From Halovivax asiaticus JCM 14624 (GTDB lineage Archaea > Halobacteriota > Halobacteria > Halobacteriales > Natrialbaceae), in assembly GCF_000337515.1 (NCBI RefSeq), contig NZ_AOIQ01000006.1:68265-132264 (forward strand): 64,000 bases of DNA. Reading direction: 5' to 3'. The first letter of the stretch is position 1. The number at the start of each line of letters is the position of its first letter. A program made the translations under genes and the position numbers. This document shows positions 17,639 through 27,228 of this stretch, piece by piece. Under the pieces are notes generated by a model, which made no database searches, was not told the DNA's origin, and saw nothing but the letters and a program-made list of their open reading frames with translations.

Positions 17639-19228
17639 TTATGGGGGATTCTCGTCGAGAAAGTCCCACATCGTCGTCTGTGCCGGATCTACCCGCTCCA
17701 TAGGTGGACGGACAGGGCTCTTCCGATGTGCCCACCCCTCATCGGGTGTGACGCGCTCCGCGTCTGCCGACGAACCGAAGTCAGTCAGGGTGAGGAGAGT
17801 GGCATCGTCTGTAGTGGTCGACGAGCTCGTGTCTCCGGCCGTGCCGGGTGCGGCGACATCGTCGTCGGTCGTCTCGTCACTGGACGATCGGGAGGCACGC
17901 CCACCAGAGCCAGCAGGTAACGTGTCGAGTTCGTCCAGCGTCCGTTGCCCGGCAGCGTGCTCCCCAACCGGCTCTTCACTCGAGACCGACCCGGCAGTCG
18001 CATCGGACGGTGTCGAAGCGCGGTCATCAGGGGGTGACAAGGCTGGAGAATCAGGTGGTGAACCGGTTGCATCTTCCCACCCGTCGAGTTTTGCCTGGTC
18101 GGCGGCGCCGAACTCGAGATTCGCCACCTTGACACCGAGTTTGCGGACGCGATCGTCGGCGAACTCGGTGAAGAGGTCACGGGCGATGTCGACGACGAGG
18201 TCGACGTCGTCGATTGGACCGGAGAGTGACCGTTCGCGCGTGTTGACGTCGTACGGTGGCAAGACGGCTTTGACACCGACGGTGCGATAAAGGGCGCCTT
18301 CACGCGTGGCCCGATCGGCGACGGCCGCGGCGAGCGTCTCCAGCGTCTCTCGTTTCCGTTCCCAGTCTGTGACGGGAGAGGCGAACGCCGACTCTCGCGA
18401 GAAACTCTTCGGGAGCCCGCGCGGCGTGACCGGCCGGTCGTCTTCGCCCCGCGCGTACTCGACGAGTTCGCGGCCCCGTTCGCCGAACTGATCTTCGAGT
18501 TCCGTGGGATCCGTGTCGGCGACGTCACCTGCAGTTTCGAGCCCCATCGACCGCAGCTCTCGGGCGGTCACCGGGCCGACGCCGTGCAGTTCGGCGACGT
18601 CGAGCGGGGCGAGAAAGTCGCTGACGTCGCCGGGCTCGACGACGGTGAGACCGTCCGGTTTGTCGTGATCGCTCGCAATCTTGGCGGCGCTCATCGACGG
18701 CGCGACGCCGATACTGACGACGACGCCAACCTCGCGTTGGATCCGTTCTTTGACGTGCCTGGCGAAGCCCTCGGCGACCGCCCACTCGGTTCGGTCGGTG
18801 ACGTCGAGATAGGCTTCGTCGATGCTCACCTCCCGCACGACGTCGGCGCTCTCGTGGAGGATTGCCTGGACGTCCTCGCTCACCGACTCGTAGTACTCGA
18901 TGTCGACCGGCCGATAGAAACCCGTCTCCGACCGTTCGAGGGCGTCGTCTGAGTCGGCCTTGGCTCGTCTGGGCAAGCGCTCGACAGCCTGGCTGATCGC
19001 CATCGCACTCTCGACGCCGAACTCCCGGGCTTCGTAACTTGCCGTCGCGACGGCACCGATGGATTCACCAGGCTCGTAGCCCATCCCCACGACGACCGGT
19101 TCACCGCAAAGGGCCGGTTCACGGAGGCGTTCACAGGCGGCGTAGAAACAGTCCGCGTCGACGTGGAGAACGATCGACTTCTCTCCCCTCCCCGTCTCGA
19201 CGCCCGGTAATCGAGCCTCGTCCGCCAT
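17639..19228 (-). CDS. dinB: DNA polymerase IV (Y-family translesion polymerase) with PCNA-binding tail
   Basis: The 529-residue protein has the Y-family catalytic motifs DADCFYAACE (about residues 24-33) and SIDEAYLDV, the helix-hairpin-helix region (ELHGVGPVTARELRSMG) and a little-finger domain. An unusually long disordered Ser/Asp-rich extension starts near residue 385. The C-terminus contains QTTMWDFL (517-524), a PCNA-interacting peptide, and a weaker QRTLDEL at 428-434. It performs error-prone synthesis across damaged bases. I choose ATG 19228; an in-frame GTG lies at 19237. Divergent from ggt. Confidence 0.93.
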   Translation of the reverse strand: MADEARLPGVETGRGEKSIVLHVDADCFYAACERLREPALCGEPVVVGMGYEPGESIGAVATASYEAREFGVESAMAISQAVERLPRRAKADSDDALERSETGFYRPVDIEYYESVSEDVQAILHESADVVREVSIDEAYLDVTDRTEWAVAEGFARHVKERIQREVGVVVSIGVAPSMSAAKIASDHDKPDGLTVVEPGDVSDFLAPLDVAELHGVGPVTARELRSMGLETAGDVADTDPTELEDQFGERGRELVEYARGEDDRPVTPRGLPKSFSRESAFASPVTDWERKRETLETLAAAVADRATREGALYRTVGVKAVLPPYDVNTRERSLSGPIDDVDLVVDIARDLFTEFADDRVRKLGVKVANLEFGAADQAKLDGWEDATGSPPDSPALSPPDDRASTPSDATAGSVSSEEPVGEHAAGQRTLDELDTLPAGSGGRASRSSSDETTDDDVAAPGTAGDTSSSTTTDDATLLTLTDFGSSADAERVTPDEGWAHRKSPVRPPMERVDPAQTTMWDFLDENPP

Positions 19229-19369
19229 TGGCGACACTCAGGAGTGAACAACCGTCAACGTTGCGACGGGGAATGGACGATTGACCGTTCGACCAGCCCG
19301 TGTCTCTGGTACCCTCCCTCGGCTGCCGGGAAAGGGCGTTTTTTGCCCCGCCGAGTGGCACGTTGTAGC

Positions 19370-21037
19370 ATGGACTACGATCTGGATCGATTCACCTCTC
19401 GGCAATCGACGGTCCGCGCGAATCGGGGACTCGTCGCGACGAGTCAACCGCTCGCTGCACAGGCGGGGATCGATCTCCTCAAGAAGGGGGGAAATGCATT
19501 CGACGCCGCCGTTGCGACCGCCGCGGCGCTCAACGTCGTCGAACCGACCTCGACGGGACTCGGCGGTGACATCTTCGCTCTCTACCGAACCGCCGACGGC
19601 GACGTCGGGGCGATACGCTCTTGCGGTGGCGCACCCGCTGACGCGACGATCGATACCGTTCGGACGGCCGTCTCGGAGGCTGATCCGGACCAACGGTCGT
19701 CGTTTTACCCGGACGCTCGCGGGTACGCCGTCGACGATGTCTCCGATCCCGACGACGTCGAGATGCCGTTTCTCGGCCCACACGCCGTCACCGTCCCCGG
19801 AACGGCGCGCGGCTGGGAGGCGACGATCGACGCGTTCGGCGACAAATCCCTGGCCGACGCACTGCAACCAGCCATCCACTACGCGACGGCGGGGTATCCG
19901 GTCTCGGAAGTCATCTCCTACTACTGGCAGGGCGCCGAAGACCTCTTCACCGACGAGCATGCCCGCGAGGCCTACCTGTTCGACGGTGACGCGCCCGAGC
20001 CGGGTCAGACGGTCACTCTGCCTCGACTCGGCGACACCATGCAACGAATCGCCGACGAGGGGGCAGACGTCCTCTACGAGGGCGAGATCGCAGAGTCGAT
20101 CGCGAGCGAGGTCCAGGACGCTGGCGGCTTCCTGACCGTCGACGATCTGGCCTCGTTCGAACCCGAATTCGTCGACCCCATCAGTACGACCTACAACGGG
20201 GCTGAGATCTTCGAACTTCCCCCGAACAATCAGGGCCTCATCGCCCTGGAAGCGCTCAACATCGCCGACGAAATCGGCGCCGGCGATCACCCCTACGAGT
20301 CGGCCGATCGTGTCCACGCGTTCGCCGAGGCGATGAAACTCGCGTTCGTGGACGGACACCACTACATCACCGATCCCGAGTACGAATCGATCCCGCCGCT
20401 CGGTTCGAAATCGTATGCCCGGACGCGCGCCGAAGCGATCGGCCAGGCTCCCATCGCGGATCCGGACATCGGCGTCCCGAACGCGAACGCCGAGGACGCC
20501 GACACCGTCCTCCTCACCGTCGGCGACGAGGCCGGTAACCTCGTCTCGTTCATCAATTCCCGGTTTGCCGGCTTCGGCTCCGGCCTCGTCGCGGGCGACA
20601 CGGGAATCGCGCTCCAGAACCGGGGCGCGTCGTTCTCGCTCGATCCCGACCATCCGAACAGCCTGGAACCGGGCAAACGGCCGTTCCACACGCTCGTTCC
20701 AGCGCTCGCGAAGTTCGACGAAGACGACTGGGCCGCGTTCGGCGTCATGGGTGGCTACATGCAACCGCAGGGCCACGTACAGGTCGTTTCGAACGTGGTC
20801 GACTACGACATGGGCTTGCAGGAAGCGCTCGACGCACCACGCTGGCGCGTCCGCGAGGATGGCACGCTCGGCGTCGAAGAACGCCTGCCGAAGGCTGCGG
20901 CACTCGCCAGACGTGGCCACGACGTTCGCGTCCTGCCACCAGTTCAGTTCGGTGGCGCACAACTTGTTCGTCACCGTAATGGCAGCCTCGCCGGCGCCAG
21001 CGAGCCCAGAAAAGACGGACAGGCGATCGGCTTCTGA
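19370..21037 (+). CDS. ggt: Gamma-glutamyltransferase family protein (Ntn hydrolase)
   Basis: The 555-residue protein begins at ATG 19370. It shows GGNAFDAAVATAAALNVVEP and GLGGDIF in the N-terminal part, as in the family. The self-cleavage nucleophile is probably T379 in the DADTVLL segment, followed by VSFINSRFAGFGSG and LQNRGASFSLDP. This arrangement matches the archaeal and bacterial GGT/cephalosporin-acylase-like subgroup. No signal peptide is visible, so it should act in the cytoplasm, where gamma-glutamylcysteine is an available substrate. A TctA-like or peptide transporter is not adjacent. Confidence 0.88.
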   Translation: MDYDLDRFTSRQSTVRANRGLVATSQPLAAQAGIDLLKKGGNAFDAAVATAAALNVVEPTSTGLGGDIFALYRTADGDVGAIRSCGGAPADATIDTVRTAVSEADPDQRSSFYPDARGYAVDDVSDPDDVEMPFLGPHAVTVPGTARGWEATIDAFGDKSLADALQPAIHYATAGYPVSEVISYYWQGAEDLFTDEHAREAYLFDGDAPEPGQTVTLPRLGDTMQRIADEGADVLYEGEIAESIASEVQDAGGFLTVDDLASFEPEFVDPISTTYNGAEIFELPPNNQGLIALEALNIADEIGAGDHPYESADRVHAFAEAMKLAFVDGHHYITDPEYESIPPLGSKSYARTRAEAIGQAPIADPDIGVPNANAEDADTVLLTVGDEAGNLVSFINSRFAGFGSGLVAGDTGIALQNRGASFSLDPDHPNSLEPGKRPFHTLVPALAKFDEDDWAAFGVMGGYMQPQGHVQVVSNVVDYDMGLQEALDAPRWRVREDGTLGVEERLPKAAALARRGHDVRVLPPVQFGGAQLVRHRNGSLAGASEPRKDGQAIGF

Positions 21038-21076
21038 CCGACGCGAACAGTCTCGATCCGGGCGCCGACACGGCCC

Positions 21077-21733
21077 TCAGGGCGCGTACTCGTCTTCGGT
21101 CAGTCGAACGACGACCGTCTCGGAGACGTCACGGAGATCGTACTCGGGAATCTCGCCGTCCGTTCGGCTGACGTACAGCGGTTCGACGAGACGGCCTCGA
21201 TCTGCCGGTTCGTCCGGGCGGTCGGTCGCGCCGTCCGGGCCGGATGCCCCGCCGGCCGGCTCGTGGACGGTCTCCTCATCCGGCTGGTCGGTCGTCGTAC
21301 CCACTAGATCGCCTCCAGTCAGTCCGTCCACCAGGTCCGGGTCGACGCCAGCCGGTGGCCCCTCGGCTCGCTCGCGTTCCCGTCGATCCTCGGGGAACTC
21401 GACGCCGTAGACCTTCAGGTACTCGCCCGTCTCGGTCGACGCAATCTCGTCGTTGCGCAGCGCACGAGCGAGCGGGCGCGAGAGCCACTCCGTCTCGCTG
21501 ACGCTCGGATCCTGGACGAGGACCGTGTCGACGAACCGTACGACGTACCACTGTAGATCGTTGCACAGCGAGATCGCCGCACCGAGACTCACCGTATCGA
21601 CGGCGATCGAATTCTCGAACGGCCGGTGAAGATCGTACGTCGACAGGGCGTCTCGAGACGTTTCTCGTGAGAGGAGCTCGTACCGCAACGTCACGTCCTC
21701 GTCGCCGACGAAACAGACCCGGGTCACGTTCAC
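21077..21733 (-). CDS. DUF5804 family protein (haloarchaeal, function unknown)
   Basis: The 218-residue product has a conserved N-terminal half (TRVCFVGDEDVTLRYELLS, then RPFENSIAVDTVSLG and WYVVRFVDTV) that I recognise as the haloarchaeal DUF5804 family. An acidic Pro/Gly-rich insert at about residues 115-180 looks disordered, and the C-terminal strand region (PEYDLRDVSETVVVRL) folds back as a short domain. No catalytic motif is seen. It ends next to ggt (convergent) and starts about 100 bases from the end of thiI on the same strand. Confidence 0.6.
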   Translation of the reverse strand: MNVTRVCFVGDEDVTLRYELLSRETSRDALSTYDLHRPFENSIAVDTVSLGAAISLCNDLQWYVVRFVDTVLVQDPSVSETEWLSRPLARALRNDEIASTETGEYLKVYGVEFPEDRRERERAEGPPAGVDPDLVDGLTGGDLVGTTTDQPDEETVHEPAGGASGPDGATDRPDEPADRGRLVEPLYVSRTDGEIPEYDLRDVSETVVVRLTEDEYAP

Positions 21734-21835
21734 AGCGTACGGGGGAGCAGTATTGGTGGTTTCGGCTTGGCGCTCACTTCTCGCCTGGCGCTGTTACGAT
21801 CAGACTCATCGCCCATGGTCGCGGCGATCGAGTAT

Positions 21836-23020
21836 CTACTCGCGGAGTGAAACGAGCGTCGCGTCGGCCGCGGCCGCGTCGGCGCGCTCGAACAGATCGG
21901 TGGGTTCGACTGCCAGAAGCGGATCGATTCGACCGTTGGTCTCTACGCGGTCGGGCGCAATTCGATTGCACCCGGCCGGGATCGTCGAGTCGTGATAGGT
22001 ACCGATCTCGCGGGCGCGTTCGACGATCTCCTGTTTGTCCATCGTGAGCAGCGGCCGGTGGATGGGGAGGTCGGTCGCCCGGCTGGTAACCGCCAGATTC
22101 TGGGCAGTCTGGCTCGACTTCTGGCCCAGGGCCTCGCCCGTGACGATCCCCTGTGCGCCGGTGTCCGCGGCAATCGTTTCGGCGATACGATAGAAAAAGC
22201 GACGGAGCGACAGCATGCGTCCCTGTTCCATGGTCTCGGCGAGGTGGGAGACGGTCTCGCCACCGGGGACACGGTAGACCGAGAGGTCGTGGTCGGGAGC
22301 GAACGACGCCAGCGTGCGAACGGTCTCGACGGCGCGCGCTTCGTGATCCGGCCCGCCGTACTCGCCCAGATCGACGTAGACCGGAATCACGGGACTGCCA
22401 CGTCGCATCAGTTCGTAGGCCGCGACCGGCGAATCGATCCCGCCGCTCACCAGCGCGACCATAGGCGCCTGTGAGCCAAGCGGAAGGCCGCCGGGGCCGG
22501 CGACGGAGTCAGTGTAGATGTAAGCCGTCTCGCTGCGGACCTCGACACCGAACGTGTGGTCCGGATCGTCGAGATCGACGGTTGGTTCGAACGACGATTC
22601 GACCGCCTCCCAGATCGCCGTCCCGCCAGCCTCCGCGACGGCCTGACTGGTGAACGGAAGGTTCTTGTCCGCGCGTCGCGCGTCGACGGCGAAACTCCCA
22701 CCGTCGTAGACCGCCGGTGCGATGTTCGCGAGCGTGTCCGTGATCACCGAAAGCTCCGGCTCCACCGTCAGACACGGACTCGCAGAGACGACACCGAACG
22801 CGTCGGTCGCAGCGTCAACCGCCGCGTCGATGGTCGCTTCGGTCGTCTCGATCCGTGGCCGGTTCCACACGCGGACCACGGTACCCGGAACCGATCGATC
22901 CGCCACGAGCGCCTCCAGGTGCTCGACGAGCAGCCCCTCCATGTAGCGCTTGACGGACGTGCTCTTGGTATTGAGATCGCCATGACGGACGAGCACGGTG
23001 TCGGCTCCCGGCGGATGCAT
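21836..23020 (-). CDS. thiI: tRNA 4-thiouridine synthetase / sulfurtransferase ThiI
   Basis: The 394-residue protein has a THUMP domain in its first half and an adenylating PP-loop SGGIDSP (about residues 192-198), then GEALGQKSSQTAQNL. It lacks the C-terminal rhodanese domain, as is usual in archaea. It makes 4-thiouridine at position 8 of tRNAs, and may also serve thiamine thiazole synthesis. I place the start at 23020 (MHPPGADTVL), not the in-frame ATG at 23044, because that ATG sits inside the TATA element CCTTATATGG and could not be on the mRNA. Confidence 0.93.
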   Translation of the reverse strand: MHPPGADTVLVRHGDLNTKSTSVKRYMEGLLVEHLEALVADRSVPGTVVRVWNRPRIETTEATIDAAVDAATDAFGVVSASPCLTVEPELSVITDTLANIAPAVYDGGSFAVDARRADKNLPFTSQAVAEAGGTAIWEAVESSFEPTVDLDDPDHTFGVEVRSETAYIYTDSVAGPGGLPLGSQAPMVALVSGGIDSPVAAYELMRRGSPVIPVYVDLGEYGGPDHEARAVETVRTLASFAPDHDLSVYRVPGGETVSHLAETMEQGRMLSLRRFFYRIAETIAADTGAQGIVTGEALGQKSSQTAQNLAVTSRATDLPIHRPLLTMDKQEIVERAREIGTYHDSTIPAGCNRIAPDRVETNGRIDPLLAVEPTDLFERADAAAADATLVSLRE

Positions 23021-23042
23021 GGCTCCCGATAGCTGCTCGGCC

Positions 23043-23050
23043 ATATAAGG
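23043..23050 (-). promoter_or_regulatory. TATA box of thiI
   Basis: On the minus strand the element reads CCTTATAT. Its centre is about 26 bases before the ATG at 23020, predicting a leaderless mRNA. It decides the thiI start. Confidence 0.6.
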
Positions 23051-23188
23051 GGGTTGTTATCGCGACCGGGACCCGAGCCACGGCGAAAGAGCGCCAACCG
23101 ACGGGTCCGTGACGGCAGCGAGCGAACAGACTGAGAATGCGCTATCAGACTTGGAACGTGCTACCTGATCGAGAACGTTCGATCCGCC

Positions 23189-24394
23189 TTAGAACGTGGT
23201 CAGTTCGCCCTCGATCACGCGGCGCGTGAGATCGGTGACGGCGCCCAGCTCGCGGTCGACGATCGCGGTGACCTCGTCTTCGACAGCCTCGATCGATACG
23301 CCGTCCTCGGTGACGACGTGGACGTCGGCGACGTGAGGGTGATCGATCGGCCGGCCGATCTGGCTCAGTAGACGGACACGGAGGTCGCGGACGCCGTCGA
23401 CCTCGGCGACCGTCGCCTGTGCGATCTGCGTCGAGAGCAGGTTGTAGATCTTCCCGATGTGATTGACGGGGTTCTTCCCGCTCGTCGCCTCCATCGACAT
23501 CGATCGGTTCGGGGTGATGAGGCCGTTCGCCCGGTTCCCTCGACCGACGGACCCGTCGTCACCCTGCTCCGCGGAGGTGCCTGTCACCGTCAGGTAGATC
23601 GAGCCGGCGTCGTAGTCGTCGGCCGTGTTGACGTGAACGCGAACCGTTCGATCGGTGTGTTCGGCGGCCACGTCGGCGACGAACGCCCGGACATCCTCGA
23701 CGGCGTCGCGGTAGGCGTCCATGTCCTGGATGTGCTCGTCGATCATCGCGGCGGCGACCGTCACGTCGATCTCGTCGCCCTCGCGCTTGCCCATGATCTT
23801 CACGTCGGTGCCAAGTTCCGGATGGTCGGCGGAGTACGGACCGTTGAGTCGGCGCTCGGCCTCACGAACGATCTCTTCGGTCTCCGAGAGCGGCGCGTGG
23901 CCGACACCGTAGCTCGTGTCGTTGGCCATCGGGACGCTGACGTCGTCCTCACCGAAGACAGACTGCAGATCACCACTCCCCTCGCCGAGTTTGACGTCGA
24001 CGACGATGTCCTCGCCGAACGTGAGTTCAGGGATCGTTTCGGCCAGATACTCGCGCGCTGCTCGCAGGGCGATCGCTTCAGTCGGGATCGTCTGGCCGTC
24101 ATAGTGTTTCGTGGCCCGACCGACGATCAGCAAGTAGATCGGGTCGACGACTTCCCCGCCGCCGAAGGCAGGCGCCGCCTCGCCAGCGACGAGCTGTGTC
24201 TCGTCCGTGTTGAAGTGAAGCACCGTTCCGACACGGTCGAGATACGTCTGCGCGAGCGCCTGCGAGACGTGTTCGGCGATGCCGTCACAGATCGAGTCCG
24301 GATGGCCGATGCCCTTTCGTTCGACGATTTCGATCTCCTGATCGTTTACCGCTCGTCGCTCGAACGGTTCGACGCGGATGTTCCGATCGGTCAT
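23189..24394 (-). CDS. mat: Archaeal-type S-adenosylmethionine synthetase
   Basis: The 401-residue enzyme belongs to the archaeal MAT family, distinct from bacterial Met[21 protein letters not shown] (about residues 25-44), [13 protein letters not shown] and the later [14 protein letters not shown] segment are family blocks. It makes S-adenosylmethionine from methionine and ATP, feeding the methyltransferases here (fibrillarin, KsgA, HemK2-like, TrmJ-like). The TATA element AGTTATAGG about 30 bases upstream fits a near-leaderless transcript. It follows the CYTH gene on the same strand. Confidence 0.97.
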   Translation of the reverse strand: MTDRNIRVEPFERRAVNDQEIEIVERKGIGHPDSICDGIAEHVSQALAQTYLDRVGTVLHFNTDETQLVAGEAAPAFGGGEVVDPIYLLIVGRATKHYDGQTIPTEAIALRAAREYLAETIPELTFGEDIVVDVKLGEGSGDLQSVFGEDDVSVPMANDTSYGVGHAPLSETEEIVREAERRLNGPYSADHPELGTDVKIMGKREGDEIDVTVAAAMIDEHIQDMDAYRDAVEDVRAFVADVAAEHTDRTVRVHVNTADDYDAGSIYLTVTGTSAEQGDDGSVGRGNRANGLITPNRSMSMEATSGKNPVNHIGKIYNLLSTQIAQATVAEVDGVRDLRVRLLSQIGRPIDHPHVADVHVVTEDGVSIEAVEDEVTAIVDRELGAVTDLTRRVIEGELTTF

Positions 24395-24577
24395 TGAGGT
24401 CGAATTACGCCGGCCCGGTCCTATAACTTGCGAAAATGAATACCGCTCCCCGCATTACTCCGAGTGGGTTCGATCGAACGGCGTCACGATGGTTTAGTGA
24501 CCATTATCACGAGATTCAATCGAGCAACGTCGCGGCGGGTCAGTCGATCCACCCCAGGTCGGTTTAGCCGATCCACG

Positions 24578-25129
24578 TCACGCGGAGTCGTTCGACTTGT
24601 CCAGAAGGAGACCGAGATAGGACGTCCGGACCTGATCGTCAGGATCGAGACCGAGGTGCTCTACTACCTCGAATGCCCCGCGACGGACGGCGTCGACGTC
24701 CCCCTCACTCGTCTCCTGTTCCACTTCCACGTACTGGCCCACACCCTCGACGTCGTCGAGTGTCACGGTGTAGCCGTCAAGCGCGTACATACGTCGGTCC
24801 TTCCGGACGGTGGCGGCTTCGGTAAACCCGAGGCGGTCGAGAATCCCCTCGATCGCCGACTCGTCCCCGACTGACGTCTCGAACTCCTCTCTCGTCTTCG
24901 AATCCTCGTCGACGAGTGGCCCCTTATAGGTCACCTTCACCTGCTCGTCGCCCCCGTCCCGTTCGCGCCGAATGCGAAGCGCCTCGTCCGTTTCGGCGAA
25001 CGTCCGATGGGGCGCGTCGTAGTACACGTCAACTTGGGTCACCGATCGACGCAGGTTGGCCTCCACCCGCTCGAGACGCTCTCGAACACGCTCGTGATCG
25101 GCAGGTACCTTCACCTCGACCTCGTACAT
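24578..25129 (-). CDS. CYTH-domain protein (class IV adenylate cyclase / thiamine triphosphatase fold)
   Basis: The 183-residue product starts MYEVEVKV, which contains the ExExK signature of the CYTH triphosphate tunnel (E3, E5, K7). Charged residues that line the tunnel follow in EALRIRRERDG and KVTYKGPLV, with RKDRRMYAL and YVEVEQET in the second half. Archaeal CyaB-like proteins may hydrolyse inorganic or nucleoside triphosphates; cyclase activity is not assured. An upstream open extension to 25378 runs through the slyD promoter and is rejected. Confidence 0.88.
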   Translation of the reverse strand: MYEVEVKVPADHERVRERLERVEANLRRSVTQVDVYYDAPHRTFAETDEALRIRRERDGGDEQVKVTYKGPLVDEDSKTREEFETSVGDESAIEGILDRLGFTEAATVRKDRRMYALDGYTVTLDDVEGVGQYVEVEQETSEGDVDAVRRGAFEVVEHLGLDPDDQVRTSYLGLLLDKSNDSA

Positions 25130-25310
25130 ACGTACCCGCACGACTGTCGACGGGAAGAATCGGTCGTTTCGTCCTCGACACCGACCGAGCCGAGGCCAAT
25201 GTCCGTCCCAACGTTCCGGTCCCGAATCGATCGCCTCCCGAGGCGTGCCCAGGCGGTCGACCCCGCGACAAAACGTCGTCCTTAAATGTGGACGGGGAAA
25301 CGTACAACGT

Positions 25311-26291
25311 ATGACCGATGAAGCTGAGTCCGAGGCTGAGACCCCGGTAGATGACGCAGACACGGAAACGGCCGACACAGACGAGTCTACGCCCGAGAGT
25401 GGGTTACAGGACGGCGACTTTATCGAGATCGCCTACACCGCCCGCACGGTCGAGGACGACCAGCTCGTCGACACGACCGACCAGGAGGTCGCCGAAGAAG
25501 AAGGCGTCGCGGATCAGGGTCGAGAGTTCAATCCGCGGACGATCGTCGTCGGCGAGGGACACATCTTCGAGAGCGTCGAGGACGCGATTCGCGGCAGCGA
25601 AGTCGGCGACAGCGGAACCGTGACCGTCCCCGCCGAAGAGGCCTTCGGCGAGTACGACCCGGACGACGTCGAGACCGTCAGTGCCGAGAAGATCGGCGAA
25701 GACGACCGCTATCCCGGCGCACAAATCGAACTCGACGGTCGCCAGGGCTTCCTCGAGACGATCGTCGGCGGCCGCGCCCGCGTCGACTTCAACCACCCGC
25801 TCGCGGGTGAGGATGTCGAGTACGATTACGAGGTGCTCGACGAAGTCGAGGATCGCCTCCAGCAGGCGGCTGGCCTCTTCGAGATGTACATCGACGTCGA
25901 GCCCGAGGTCCACATCGAGACCGACGAAGTCGAAGAGGAGGTTCTCGTCGAGCCCGACGAAGACGAGGAAGACGAAGATGCCGAACCCGAGTACGAGACC
26001 GAAGTCGTCGAGAAGGAGACGCTGTACGTCGAGTCCACGCCACAGCTGACGATGAACCAGCAGTGGATGTTCTCCAAACAGCAGATCGCCCAGGACGTCA
26101 TCGACAAGGTCGGCGTCGACCGCGTCATCGTGCAGGACATCATCGACGGCAGCGGCGGCATGGGCATGCCGGGCATGATGGGCGGCATGGGTGGCATGGG
26201 CGGCGGTGAAGATGGCCTCGAAGACGCGCTCGAAGACGCTGACGTCGACGCAGACGAACTCGTCGAAGAACTCGAAGCCGACGACGAGTAA
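25311..26291 (+). CDS. slyD: FKBP-type peptidyl-prolyl isomerase, SlyD-like, with Gly/Met-rich tail
   Basis: The 326-residue protein has a short acidic N-terminal region, then an FKBP domain with an inserted IF chaperone domain (GDFIEIAYTAR to about residue 170, with FNHPLAGEDVEYDYEV). A haloarchaeal extension is very acidic. Near the C-terminus a Gly/Met-rich run (residues about 283-302, with GMPGMMGG) resembles metal- or chaperone-tail sequences in place of the His-rich tail of bacterial SlyD. It catalyses proline isomerisation and aids folding. A TATA element CCTTAAATG about 30 bases upstream of ATG 25311 marks a leaderless gene. Confidence 0.9.
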   Translation: MTDEAESEAETPVDDADTETADTDESTPESGLQDGDFIEIAYTARTVEDDQLVDTTDQEVAEEEGVADQGREFNPRTIVVGEGHIFESVEDAIRGSEVGDSGTVTVPAEEAFGEYDPDDVETVSAEKIGEDDRYPGAQIELDGRQGFLETIVGGRARVDFNHPLAGEDVEYDYEVLDEVEDRLQQAAGLFEMYIDVEPEVHIETDEVEEEVLVEPDEDEEDEDAEPEYETEVVEKETLYVESTPQLTMNQQWMFSKQQIAQDVIDKVGVDRVIVQDIIDGSGGMGMPGMMGGMGGMGGGEDGLEDALEDADVDADELVEELEADDE

Positions 26292-26413
26292 GAGCGTCCG
26301 TTCAATTCTCCCGCTCTCTCAGTAGTCCGTAGCGGCGGAAACAGTGTCGATAATCCGGCGAAATAGCGACCGACTCACAGCGTGCCGATTCGATCGAACC
26401 GATACACCGCTCT

Positions 26414-27040
26414 TCAGGCGATGTCGCGGCTCGTGTCGATCGCCATCTGTTCGGCCATCTCCAGTTTGATCCGTTCGGTTGGCGCGCCGCCGGCTCTGAA
26501 CTTCGGGATCGTGAGGAAGTTCTCTAGCTCCGCCGCCCCGATATTCGTCTCCAGATCGAAGACGGCGTCAGCCATGTGGAGCGTCGCCGACCGGTTGGTC
26601 GGGATCGTCTCGCGTTTCAGGCAGTGGAGGACGGCGATACTTCCCGTTTCGAGCATCTGGCTCTTGAGTTCGTTCAGGAAGACGCGATAATCGTCGATTC
26701 CCGTCTCTTCCAGGACGTCCATCGTATCGATGATCAGATTCGCGCCGTCCGGGAGCGCACCGACGAGCCGACGGGCATCGGTGATCGGATCGTCGCCAGT
26801 GATCTGTCTGATCGTCGGACTCCCGACGCGTGCCTGTGAGGCGTCGAGGCAGTGACGAATCGCGTCGTCGGATCGCTCCGTCGAAATGTATAGCGTGCCA
26901 CGAGCGGCCGTCAGTTCGTAGAGGAGCAGTTCCGATTGGCTGGCTGGCGAAGCCGTGTAGGCGACGATACACCCCGGTGGTAACCCACCATCGAGCTTCC
27001 TGTCGAGAACGTCGATACCGGTTTCTAACCGCCCAGCCAT
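26414..27040 (-). CDS. KaiC/RecA-like protein with degenerate Walker A
   Basis: The 208-residue protein has the outline of a single KaiC/Rad55-type domain: the N-terminal TGIDVLDRKLDGGLPPG (residues 7-23) precedes the place of the P-loop. That place reads YTASPASQSE, with no GxxxxGK[ST] lysine, so ATP binding is doubtful. A Walker B-like strand LIIDTMDVLE is retained near residue 100. Haloarchaea have several such proteins, often described as signal- or motility-related RecA-like proteins. A TATA element GAGTTATCA lies about 28 bases upstream. Divergent from pyrB. Confidence 0.78.
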   Translation of the reverse strand: MAGRLETGIDVLDRKLDGGLPPGCIVAYTASPASQSELLLYELTAARGTLYISTERSDDAIRHCLDASQARVGSPTIRQITGDDPITDARRLVGALPDGANLIIDTMDVLEETGIDDYRVFLNELKSQMLETGSIAVLHCLKRETIPTNRSATLHMADAVFDLETNIGAAELENFLTIPKFRAGGAPTERIKLEMAEQMAIDTSRDIA

Positions 27041-27228
27041 GTACCTGTGGAGAATTGCGCTACAGCGGTGATAACTCTTTGCCTTCTCCCGGTATCCGTC
27101 CTGATTCGCGACGGAACGGGTACGAGGCGGTCGACCGCTCGACAGAACCGGTTGGTTCCTGTGACTGTCGGCCAGCGCCGCGTCTCGGATGGGGAGATTG
27201 AAGGGGACCCCCCACGCAGATGGGGTAG

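Noticed and set aside
19238-20974. Minus-strand 578-codon frame opposite ggt
   Set aside because: Antisense to a gene with complete GGT motifs; no domain pattern in the product.
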